Source of the DNA: GWE2-42-39 sp963668595
GTDB lineage: Bacteria; Bacteroidota; Bacteroidia; Bacteroidales; Prolixibacteraceae
Assembly: GCA_963668595.1 (NCBI GenBank)
Contig: OY764876.1
Coordinates: forward strand, 1,116,001-1,180,000
Length of the DNA: 64,000 nt
Direction of reading: 5' to 3'
The notes under the pieces were generated by a model. It was given only the letters and a program-made list of their open reading frames with translations, was not told the DNA's origin and made no database searches. The translations under genes and the position numbers were made by a program. Shown piece after piece: positions 36,637 through 42,664 of this stretch; the stretch's first letter is position 1; every line of letters begins with the position of its first letter.

Positions 36637-36803
36637 GATGAAAAAGAACGATTTTTAATTTAACGATACAAAAGTGAACAGGTGTGAAATCTTAAACATT
36701 AATCAAGCCCATTCTGTCCGCGAATTTAAAAAGTTTTTCGATACGCGCAAATAAAAGATTTACAGAAGTTTATTTTTTTCAACCCCTTTTTTAATAGATG
36801 TAC

Positions 36804-36815
36804 GCGCGTTCGCGC
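36804..36815. repeat. GC-rich hairpin upstream of the structural promoter
   Basis: GCGCG-TT-CGCGC, a perfect 5-bp stem in otherwise AT-rich DNA, 16 bp upstream of the -33 element. Possible regulator or host-factor site. Confidence 0.4.
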
Positions 36816-36830
36816 CCGTATCGGTCTGTT

Positions 36831-36861
36831 TTTGCTCTATTTACATCTGTCAATAACTTTG
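36831..36861 (+). promoter_or_regulatory. Promoter of the phage structural block
   Basis: TTTG (36,831-36,834) and TAACTTTG (36,854-36,861) with 19 bp between them match the Bacteroidota -33/-7 pattern well. Transcription would start near 36,867, giving a leader of about 50 nt before the first gene. Confidence 0.75.
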
Positions 36862-36915
36862 CAGAACAAAACAGAAACAATTTTCTCAAAGTTTAACAAT
36901 TAAACATTTTTCAAA

Positions 36916-37650
36916 ATGCTAATCAAGCAAATCACAGGCAAAACAGAAGAACTGGCAATCACTGTTACAAAATCTTGTCAAGTAATTGCGATCACAACAA
37001 ACGCAACAGACTTTTTAAACGAACAGGTAGAAGTAACACTCGTAGATTTCAATTCTGGAATCGAAACCCCACTACTCCGAAAAAACAGCATCCTAATGTA
37101 TGCAGAAATAGCGGCGCAGGGCGGTAATGTCCGCAAAATGGGTACTGCTATTATCGAAGTAGCAGACGCAGCAAATCTGTACTTAGACGCAAACCGCGTA
37201 CTAAGAATCAATTTGACCGGACTTGTAGGCGCATCGGTTTACGAATTAATGACAATCGAAACCGAAGAAACCGGAGGAAAACCGATCTCTTACGAACAAT
37301 TAATCATCGCAAACGGGGTGACAAACCAAAAATTTCCAGTGAACAACGGAAATCTTTTAATCCTTCCAAAAACAGATTTACAGGACGTTCGCCTGTTATT
37401 CTCAGACGGAACAGAAGTACGTCAGACAAAGAAGGAAATGGAAATCTATCACCAAGCGGTAAACGGAATTATCGCACTCGAAACAGACGGGAACACAATG
37501 AAACACGGGTCAGACAAAATTTTCTGCATCGACTTAATTTTACCAAACAAAAAGGTGGTAGAAGTGGAATTAAATCTTTCCGCCTCAAATGGTTACACAA
37601 TGTACAAGTGTGTAAACCTCGACAAGCCGGGATTTGACCACCGTTTTTAA
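36916..37650 (+). CDS. Phage structural protein, candidate major capsid protein
   Basis: 244 residues, predicted almost entirely beta-strand (ELAITVTKSCQVIAITTN, QVEVTLVDFNSG, RVLRINLTGL, KIFCIDLILPNKKVVEVELNLS). No signal or membrane segment. It is the first gene after the strongest promoter in the element, the usual place for an abundant virion protein. Its size is close to the lower limit for a double-jelly-roll capsid protein (PM2 P2 is about 270 residues), and there is a repeat-like two-half layout with a break near residue 125. No sequence signature proves the fold, so the assignment rests on size, beta content and position. Confidence 0.55.
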   Translation: MLIKQITGKTEELAITVTKSCQVIAITTNATDFLNEQVEVTLVDFNSGIETPLLRKNSILMYAEIAAQGGNVRKMGTAIIEVADAANLYLDANRVLRINLTGLVGASVYELMTIETEETGGKPISYEQLIIANGVTNQKFPVNNGNLLILPKTDLQDVRLLFSDGTEVRQTKKEMEIYHQAVNGIIALETDGNTMKHGSDKIFCIDLILPNKKVVEVELNLSASNGYTMYKCVNLDKPGFDHRF

Positions 37651-37664
37651 GAAAGGGGCAAATC

Positions 37665-38552
37665 ATGAGCTTACTCAAAAAAGTTGGTAAAGGGCTGAAA
37701 AAAGCCACAAAAGCAGTGGGGAAAGGGGCCAAAAACGCGGCAAAATTCACCGCAAAAAACCCCCTGAAAGTTCTCGCACCAATTGCCGGAGTAGCTGCAA
37801 CAATAGCAACAGCGGGGGCGGTAGCCCCTGCACTCACTGCAAAACTTGCAGCCTCAAAGATCGGCGGTACAGTTCTAGGGAAAATGGTAACAAAGACCAT
37901 GAAAACCGGAACGATTGTACGCGAAAAAATCGGCAATACTCTGAAAAAGAACGGGAAGAAAGGAACGAAAGAAGAAATCGACCTGATCGAAAACCACGTT
38001 CAAAACGAAGTAAAAAAACGGAAAGGTCACAAACTACCCGTTGACAAAACAAGCAAAAGCGGGACAGAAGCAAGAGAAAAATTGAAACGGATTTCTGCAG
38101 AAATTTCCGAAAAAGTTTCGCCCTCAGTAGCTTCAACAATCGCCGCAGAGCGTGGCATCTTAAAAGAATCCGCACTTTCTGGCATCTTTTCAAAATCTGA
38201 GGTTTCAGATGATGTAAACGAAAAAATGAGAGAAGCGGGAGAAATCAAACAAAACGTTCTAGGTTCGGCAGTTTCAGCAGTTGGCGGGTTTTTAGGACTC
38301 GACGAAACGAAAACCGCAAAAGCTCAATCTGTACTGAACATGATCACAGGTAACGACGAAGACCCGTTTTACTCCGAAGATTTTGAAGACGGTCTGGAAT
38401 TTATAGAAGCGCGCCAAAACGCGCGAAAAGGCTCATTTATCGATACGGACAAAATCACAGAATGGATTAAAAAACCTGTCGTATGGGTTGTACTGGTTAT
38501 CGCGGGAGTAGCCTACTATTTCATGTCAAACAACAAAAAAAGCAAAAAATAA
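37665..38552 (+). CDS. Phage membrane protein, candidate minor virion protein (295 aa)
   Basis: 295 residues. The N-terminus is very basic (LLKKVGKGLKKATKAVGKG) and leads into an Ala-rich hydrophobic stretch (about 43-75, VLAPIAGVAATIATAGAVAPALTAKL). A charged, probably helical middle follows, then a C-terminal membrane span (VVWVVLVIAGVAYYFM) with a Lys-rich tail. The lysine/glycine start suggests contact with the genome or with acidic lipid. A GAAAGGGG Shine-Dalgarno element precedes the ATG. Its stop overlaps the next ATG (TAATG). In a membrane-containing phage it would sit between capsid and membrane. Function otherwise unknown. Confidence 0.7.
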   Translation: MSLLKKVGKGLKKATKAVGKGAKNAAKFTAKNPLKVLAPIAGVAATIATAGAVAPALTAKLAASKIGGTVLGKMVTKTMKTGTIVREKIGNTLKKNGKKGTKEEIDLIENHVQNEVKKRKGHKLPVDKTSKSGTEAREKLKRISAEISEKVSPSVASTIAAERGILKESALSGIFSKSEVSDDVNEKMREAGEIKQNVLGSAVSAVGGFLGLDETKTAKAQSVLNMITGNDEDPFYSEDFEDGLEFIEARQNARKGSFIDTDKITEWIKKPVVWVVLVIAGVAYYFMSNNKKSKK

Positions 38553-38692
38553 TGTTCGAAAAAGCAAAAATCTGGTTTCAAGAGAACCAAAAAATAGCCC
38601 TGATCGGGGTAGCAGTAATTGCAGTCGGTTTCTTCATTTTCAAGAAAATGAGCCGAAAAAGTAAGTATAACAAATTGATGCGGAGGGCGTAA
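38552..38692 (+). CDS. Phage single-span membrane protein (46 aa)
   Basis: 46 residues starting in the TAATG overlap with the preceding gene. A short amphipathic start (MFEKAKIWFQENQK) is followed by one membrane span (IALIGVAVIAVGFFIF) and a very basic tail (KKMSRKSKYNKLMRRA). It resembles the C-terminus of the preceding protein (span plus Lys-rich tail). Small proteins of this kind stud the internal membrane of tecti- and corticoviruses. It contains the Shine-Dalgarno site of the next gene. Confidence 0.75.
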   Translation: MFEKAKIWFQENQKIALIGVAVIAVGFFIFKKMSRKSKYNKLMRRA

Positions 38693-38694
38693 CA

Positions 38695-39156
38695 ATGAGC
38701 TACAATAACATGCGTTTTGACAGAGGATACGCGCGTCAAAACATGGGAGCAGTTCAAACCCCTTGGAATCCACAATACGCAAACGCACCAAGAACAAACC
38801 GCTACGGGCAATACCGCAAAAAAAGCGGGGCGAAAATCACAGAAGGAAGCAACGGAAAACCAGCGATCACGGCGTGGAGAAAGACCAGAAACGCGTTTAT
38901 GACACTGGTTGCCTGTCCAAACAACGAAAAACACATTGCCCGTAAAGACGGAGGAATCCCGACAAACAAAAAGGGGCAACAGTACGCACGTTGGACGGCT
39001 ACCTTAGTGGAACGAAACACAGGTACAATGACCACACATTCAGCTCTTTACAACCTGACAACTGGTAAACTTTATTTACCCGATTTGAAACTGGTTGTAA
39101 ATCCACGAGCAAACAACGGCGGTTATTTCGGAAAATCTTACGTTTCCCGCCGATAA
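38695..39156 (+). CDS. Phage basic protein of unknown function (153 aa)
   Basis: 153 residues, strongly basic and rich in Asn, Gly, Arg and Tyr at the N-terminus (MSYNNMRFDRGYARQNMGAVQ...YGQYRKKSGAK). A beta-rich core follows (NAFMTLVACPNNEKHIARKDG ... QYARWTATLVERNTG ... TGKLYLPDLKLVVNPRANNGGYFGK). No membrane segment. A GGAGGG site lies 7 bp before the ATG. A role as ssDNA-binding or minor virion protein is plausible for a basic protein in this place. I do not recognise a family. Confidence 0.72.
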   Translation: MSYNNMRFDRGYARQNMGAVQTPWNPQYANAPRTNRYGQYRKKSGAKITEGSNGKPAITAWRKTRNAFMTLVACPNNEKHIARKDGGIPTNKKGQQYARWTATLVERNTGTMTTHSALYNLTTGKLYLPDLKLVVNPRANNGGYFGKSYVSRR

Positions 39157-39177
39157 ACATTTCAACAGTCAAAGATC

Positions 39178-39207
39178 AAAGGGAGGGTTTTCCCTCCCTT
39201 TTTTTTC
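39178..39207 (+). terminator. Internal terminator of the phage structural block
   Basis: Perfect 10-bp stem AAAGGGAGGG / CCCTCCCTTT, T4 loop, then further T. It would lower transcription of the genes downstream relative to the capsid genes. Confidence 0.85.
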
Positions 39208-39216
39208 ATTAATAAA

Positions 39217-39408
39217 ATGGAAACAATATACGTAACAAACAACATCGACTACATAATACTAAAAGAATGTTGCGAAGATTTCGGGGTAGAATTAAGATTC
39301 AAAAACAAAACAGATTCAAGAGCATTTTACACCCTGACAGGACACCCGACTAATATCTACAACGCAAAAACACTTTATTTTATAAACATAAAAAATCGAA
39401 GAAAATGA
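39217..39408 (+). CDS. Phage small protein (63 aa)
   Basis: 63 residues: ETIYVTNNIDYIILKECCEDFGVELRFKNKTDSRAFYTLTGHPTNIYNAKTLYFINIKNRRK. A small alpha/beta protein with a Cys-Cys pair and no membrane span. It starts 10 bp after the internal terminator hairpin and overlaps the next ATG by 4 bp (ATGA). Function unknown. Confidence 0.65.
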   Translation: METIYVTNNIDYIILKECCEDFGVELRFKNKTDSRAFYTLTGHPTNIYNAKTLYFINIKNRRK

Positions 39409-39584
39409 AATCAATCAGTAAAATATTCGACTCAATTCAGAAAGGTCTCGAAATGCTTGACAAAGCAAGCAAAGTACTGAAATCTATCGAAGTAGTTTCT
39501 CACAACCTTAAAAACATGAACGAAGAACTTCGTCATATCTGGGTAAAAGAAGACAAAAAGGAGATTGAAGATGAAATTGCTTAA
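39405..39584 (+). CDS. Phage small coiled-coil protein (59 aa)
   Basis: 59 residues, below the usual length cutoff. It reads MKSISKIFDSIQKGLEMLDK, then ASKVLKSIEVVSHNLKNMNE and ELRHIWVKEDKKEIEDEIA. It has regular hydrophobic spacing of a helical or coiled-coil protein. The start overlaps the previous stop (ATGA), and its end overlaps the start of the transglycosylase gene by 14 bp. Tight overlaps on both sides are the best evidence that it is real. Confidence 0.68.
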   Translation: MKSISKIFDSIQKGLEMLDKASKVLKSIEVVSHNLKNMNEELRHIWVKEDKKEIEDEIA

Positions 39585-40074
39585 ATATCCCGCGATGATT
39601 ATCGCAGTACTGGTAATCATTATCGTAATTTTTTACGAAGACATCAAAAAACTATTTCAAAAGGTTTCAACAATGACACAAGTAAAATTCAACAAAAACA
39701 AAAATAATCCGTTCAACATTCGAGCAGTAAAAGCGAACAAATGGAACGGAAAAACAACCCCCGAAGGCGCAGAATTTGAATCTTTCGACACACTTGAAAA
39801 CGGAGTTCGGGCAGGTATCAAAATACTGTTGACATACTTCAACAAGTACAATCTGAGAACCATCGAGAAAATCATTTCGCGGTACGCCCCAGATAACGAA
39901 AACAACACAGCCGGATACATTGATTTTGTAGCGAATGAAACAGGATTCGAACCAAATCAAGCGATAGAACCGAACAAAGAAAATCTATGGAAATTGAGCC
40001 ACGCGATATGTAAAATGGAAAACGGATACGAACTGAAAAAGAATGTGTATGAAAAAGCTTTTGCAATCATCTAA
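39571..40074 (+). CDS. Phage membrane-anchored muralytic enzyme (P5-like lytic transglycosylase)
   Basis: 167 residues from the ATG at 39,571, placed 7 bp after AAGGAG. An N-terminal membrane anchor (YPAMIIAVLVIIIVIFYEDI, about 6-25) is followed by a domain starting NNPFNIRAVKANKWNG, with FESFDTLENGVRAGIKILLTYFNKYNLRTIEKIISRYAPDNENNTAGYIDFV. This is the peptidoglycan-degrading module usually annotated as phage structural protein P5. With the anchor it could sit in the virion membrane and open the wall during entry, like PRD1 P7 or the FLiP transglycosylase. Its 3' end overlaps the next gene by 32 bp. Confidence 0.85.
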   Translation: MKLLKYPAMIIAVLVIIIVIFYEDIKKLFQKVSTMTQVKFNKNKNNPFNIRAVKANKWNGKTTPEGAEFESFDTLENGVRAGIKILLTYFNKYNLRTIEKIISRYAPDNENNTAGYIDFVANETGFEPNQAIEPNKENLWKLSHAICKMENGYELKKNVYEKAFAII

Positions 40075-40468
40075 GCTGATACTGTGGATTCTCTTCCCGA
40101 TCACGCTCACAGTATTGTATTTTATGTATAAAAAATACATGTTCCAAAAAATTAATAACGACAAAACCAAACTGTCAAAAACAAAAGCAGAACTGGAATT
40201 GATTGCCAAGATGCAAGTAACATATATGGGGAACATGGGAACGGAAGAAAAAGAGATATTCGAATCAATCGAAGGACTCAATCCAAACGATCTAATCGAA
40301 CTATATAACATATTCGGAGAAAAAGAATATGCATTTGGCACATACCAAGGAGAAATGGCACTAATAGGAAATAAATTAAATCTTCTCCAATGGTACAATG
40401 AAGAACTATCAGGAGAAGATTTAGCGAAAATGAGAGAAATCTGGAAAAAAACAGGACTTATTTTTTAA
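40043..40468 (+). CDS. Phage single-span membrane protein (141 aa)
   Basis: 141 residues (or 139 from the second ATG). One N-terminal membrane span (LILWILFPITLTVLYFMYKKYMF, about 12-34) is followed by a charged region (KINNDKTKLSKTKAELELIAKM) and a soluble domain (EEKEIFESIEGLNPNDLIELYNIFGEKEYAFGTYQGEMALIGNKLNLLQWYNEELSGEDL). It overlaps the transglycosylase gene by 32 bp. Possible spanin-like or virion membrane protein. Function unknown. Confidence 0.7.
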   Translation: MCMKKLLQSSKLILWILFPITLTVLYFMYKKYMFQKINNDKTKLSKTKAELELIAKMQVTYMGNMGTEEKEIFESIEGLNPNDLIELYNIFGEKEYAFGTYQGEMALIGNKLNLLQWYNEELSGEDLAKMREIWKKTGLIF

Positions 40469-40577
40469 ACTTAGACTTAGCAGCGTACCACCCTATAAAA
40501 AAACTCAATAACATGAGAAGAACAACAGGTACACAAAGTAAAACAAATTGCCAAGGTCCGATAATTCCTAGAAGCAT
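40458..40577 (-). CDS. Phage micro-membrane protein on the minus strand (39 aa)
   Basis: 39 residues, too short for usual gene callers: MLLGIIGPWQFVLLCVPVVL then LMLLSFFIGWYAAKSKFKK. One long membrane span with a Lys-rich cytoplasmic end. The 3' end overlaps the convergent 141-aa gene by 11 bp. No good plus-strand gene competes in this stretch. It could be a holin-like lysis protein or a virion membrane peptide. Confidence 0.5.
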   Translation of the reverse strand: MLLGIIGPWQFVLLCVPVVLLMLLSFFIGWYAAKSKFKK

Positions 40578-40609
40578 AACAAAAAAGTTTAAATTAATAA
40601 TTTGAATGA

Positions 40610-40816
40610 TTAACTCTTCAAGCCTTTAAAAAAGGCTCTAACAGACTTGAATACAATTTTTAAGAAATAATTTATTAACCATAAATACCCAAGACAAGCA
40701 CCAACAATTATAAAGGCTTTCATATCAATCAAAGACTTTAATTCATGCAAATCAGAGGTAGTAAACAATTCTTTAAAAGTAGAAATGAGTTCAGAGTCGA
40801 AAATCGAAAGTAGCAT
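40610..40816 (-). CDS. Phage small membrane protein on the minus strand (68 aa)
   Basis: 68 residues from ATG at 40,816: a charged N-terminal half (LLSIFDSELISTFKELFTTSDLHELKSLIDMK) followed by a membrane span (AFIIVGACLGYLWLINYFLKIVF) and a basic end (KSVRAFFKGLKS). Together with the 39-aa gene downstream it forms a small minus-strand pair embedded in a plus-strand region. Candidate lysis or superinfection protein; not assignable from sequence. Confidence 0.58.
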   Translation of the reverse strand: MLLSIFDSELISTFKELFTTSDLHELKSLIDMKAFIIVGACLGYLWLINYFLKIVFKSVRAFFKGLKS

Positions 40817-40858
40817 AAACAAAAGTTTTTAAGTTTTTAATACCCCTAAAATAAACAA

Positions 40859-41071
40859 ATGGCACGTTTCACACTCTTTTTTATTGAACTTTTTACAAGT
40901 CTTTTCGCGATCAACCAGATACAAATCAGTAAAGAGGTAATTAATGAAGGAATCAATATTCTCATTATCATCCTGATACGAGTTGTTTTCTATTACTTCG
41001 AAAAGAAATTTAAAAAAGTTCCTTTGCGTGGTTTCAAATTCAGTAACAAACACACATACCCGAAAAAATGA
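40859..41071 (+). CDS. Phage small membrane protein (70 aa)
   Basis: 70 residues with two hydrophobic segments (RFTLFFIELFTSLFAI and INILIIILIRVVFYYF) and a basic C-terminus (EKKFKKVPLRGFKFSNKHTYPKK). Its stop overlaps the start of the following gene (ATGA at 41,068), which supports this frame over the antisense frame that covers the same DNA. Probably a virion membrane protein or an assembly factor coupled to its neighbour. Confidence 0.65.
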   Translation: MARFTLFFIELFTSLFAINQIQISKEVINEGINILIIILIRVVFYYFEKKFKKVPLRGFKFSNKHTYPKK

Positions 41072-41871
41072 TAACTATATCAAAAGGATTGCAGAAAAAT
41101 GAATACATAGTGACTGCAACAGCTAAACAAGAATTACTTGACTCAGTTAACCTGAATTACAAATTCAGCGGCGTAAACTGCACCAGATGGGACAAACAAG
41201 GGAATCAAATCAACGCGGTAGCACTCGCAACAAACACCAATTTTCTAAAAGACCCCGAAAACCTACCGTACATTTTCAACAGACTGACCCCGAAAGAATT
41301 CACACTACAAGCATCCTTTCAATTCATTCCAAACATGTTTGAAATGTATTCACGGGTACAAATCACAATAGTAACAACATCTGACGGAAGCCCAGCTATC
41401 AACGAAATACTAAACATCGACATTGAACCAAACGAAGGAATCAGCCCGACAAACGGGCTGGACGGAGTACTCCCATTCCTTCCGAGTTTTTTAACCTCAA
41501 TTTCAGACGACAATATGACTACAGACGAATTCAAAAAAATAGCAGCGGACAGACTAGAGACTGAATACGTCCGCATAAAGTCAAAGATCATCAACTTTGA
41601 TTGTGTCGATAACCTGACAATCAAATTTACAGAATTATCCGACAACAGAATGTCAACGGCATACGTAAAGAGAGCGAATATAACGGTAGATCAGGAAACA
41701 GAAACAACCGTAACCGTTTACGATGATTTTAACGGGAACAACACACCCGTTTATAAATCCTATGTAGGAGACAAGCAAATAGCGTTTCAGGCATACATAG
41801 CCAGCAGAGCAGTAATAACAGGAAAATGCAAGGGGCAAATAACCGTGTACATCGCTGAAAGGCTTTCATAA
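41068..41871 (+). CDS. Phage beta-rich protein, candidate spike or second capsid protein (267 aa)
   Basis: 267 residues, soluble and beta-rich: NEYIVTATAKQELLDSVNLNYKFSG, FTLQASFQFIPNMFEMYSRVQITIVTT, VKRANITVDQETETTVTVYDDF, and a final AYIASRAVITGKCKGQITVYIAERL. The centre holds a Pro/Gly loop (SPTNGLDGVLPFLPSF). No signal. It is the last plus-strand gene before a strong terminator. Size and fold would suit a penton or spike protein, or even the major capsid protein if the 244-aa protein is not. I do not recognise a family. Confidence 0.68.
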   Translation: MITISKGLQKNEYIVTATAKQELLDSVNLNYKFSGVNCTRWDKQGNQINAVALATNTNFLKDPENLPYIFNRLTPKEFTLQASFQFIPNMFEMYSRVQITIVTTSDGSPAINEILNIDIEPNEGISPTNGLDGVLPFLPSFLTSISDDNMTTDEFKKIAADRLETEYVRIKSKIINFDCVDNLTIKFTELSDNRMSTAYVKRANITVDQETETTVTVYDDFNGNNTPVYKSYVGDKQIAFQAYIASRAVITGKCKGQITVYIAERLS

Positions 41872-41891
41872 AAAGTAAATAACTAATAAAC

Positions 41892-41925
41892 AAAAACCCG
41901 TATGATATTTTTCATACGGGTTTTT
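41892..41925. terminator. Terminator at the end of the phage plus-strand block
   Basis: Perfect 14-bp stem AAAAACCCGTATGA / TCATACGGGTTTTT with a 6-nt loop. The A-run and T-run make it usable in both directions. Confidence 0.9.
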
Positions 41926-42207
41926 TATTCTCTGTTTTAACAGCCGGATGTTTAGGGACGCTACGCTACTTGCATTTTTTCAATCAACAAAAGCGTTTCA
42001 ACTCTGAGAATTTTCAGGATAGAACAGGGGACAGTCAACAGCCTATGTTTACCGCCTCAGTCGGCGATCGCTGTCGCGGGTGCTTTAATCTGAGTCATCA
42101 TAATAAAACATGATAAGCAAAGAAACGTAAAAATAACCCGCAAAAATTAAAAAAATAGATAAAGGACTCATAATAAAATTCATTTGGTTTTAATACGCAG
42201 CAAGGAA

Positions 42208-42231
42208 GGACACCACCTGCAGGTAGTGTCC
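42208..42231. repeat. Near-perfect 24-bp palindrome in the phage non-coding region
   Basis: GGACACCACCTG followed directly by CAGGTAGTGTCC: 12-bp half-sites with a single mismatch (G-T wobble as ssDNA). The centre is CTGCAG. Confidence 0.85.
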
Positions 42232-42242
42232 AATCCCAGGGA

Positions 42243-42269
42243 GTTGACACCTACCTGGCAAAAGTCAAC
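42243..42269. repeat. Second hairpin of the phage non-coding region
   Basis: GTTGAC (42,243-42,248) pairs with GTCAAC (42,264-42,269), and flanking GGG/CCC can extend the stem past a single bulged A. It lies 11 bp after the 24-bp palindrome. Alternative pairing of AGGTAGTGTC with GACACCTACCT between the two hairpins is also possible. Confidence 0.65.
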
Positions 42270-42455
42270 CCCTATAAGATTTCAAACAATCAACATCACG
42301 GAGCCAAAAACGATAAGAAACCTTACATTTGCAAGCCCAGCTAATACCAGTACCAGAAAAAGGATTGCAAAATGACTGCATATTCGACTCAACACGCTTT
42401 GTTTTACAGAAATAACATGTATGTCTCTTTTCTTTTGTAGGCATAATTCAATTTT

Positions 42456-42653
42456 TTACCATTCAATAACTTCGATAAAATCACAATTAGGACACCAGAC
42501 AAGTCCGCTAGAACCGTGTACTTTTTCCTCAATCAAAACACATTCACAGTCCGGACAGACATAACAATAACTACTATCAGGACAACAAGCAAGCGCAGGG
42601 GCTTGAATTTCATCACCAAGGACGTGACCACATCCGACACAAATTTTTTCCAT
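42456..42653 (-). CDS. Phage zinc-ribbon protein (65 aa)
   Basis: 65 residues with paired cysteines CVGCG near the N-terminus, then CCPDSSYCYVCPDCEC and WCPNCDF, giving two or three potential zinc knuckles. The ending VIEW is acidic. It starts 11 bp downstream of rep, so it is co-transcribed. It may help Rep or regulate transcription by nucleic-acid or protein binding. No family recognised. Confidence 0.72.
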   Translation of the reverse strand: MEKICVGCGHVLGDEIQAPALACCPDSSYCYVCPDCECVLIEEKVHGSSGLVWCPNCDFIEVIEW

Positions 42654-42664
42654 AATATTTAATT

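Larger units (their letters stand above)
41930..42455. other. Phage non-coding region with hairpins: likely replication origin or packaging signal
   Basis: About 520 bp without a convincing gene, lying downstream of both the plus-strand and minus-strand blocks. It includes the GCGATCGC palindrome near 42,066, a near-perfect 24-bp palindrome (42,208-42,231) and a GTTGAC/GTCAAC stem (42,243-42,269). Dense foldable sequence of this kind suits a double-strand or single-strand origin of a rolling-circle phage. The nick site was not identified. A 63-codon frame here (42,184-42,375) starts with TTG and runs through the hairpins, so it was not called. Confidence 0.55.

Noticed and set aside
40829..41053. 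Antisense open frame of 74 codons with a Cys-rich end, upstream of the minus-strand membrane genes
   Set aside because: It has only a GTG start and no internal ATG. The opposite strand carries a 70-aa membrane protein with an ATG and a stop-start overlap with the next gene.
42184..42375. 63-codon plus-strand frame in the phage non-coding region
   Set aside because: Starts with TTG, lies across two strong hairpins, has no ribosome site and its sequence looks random.
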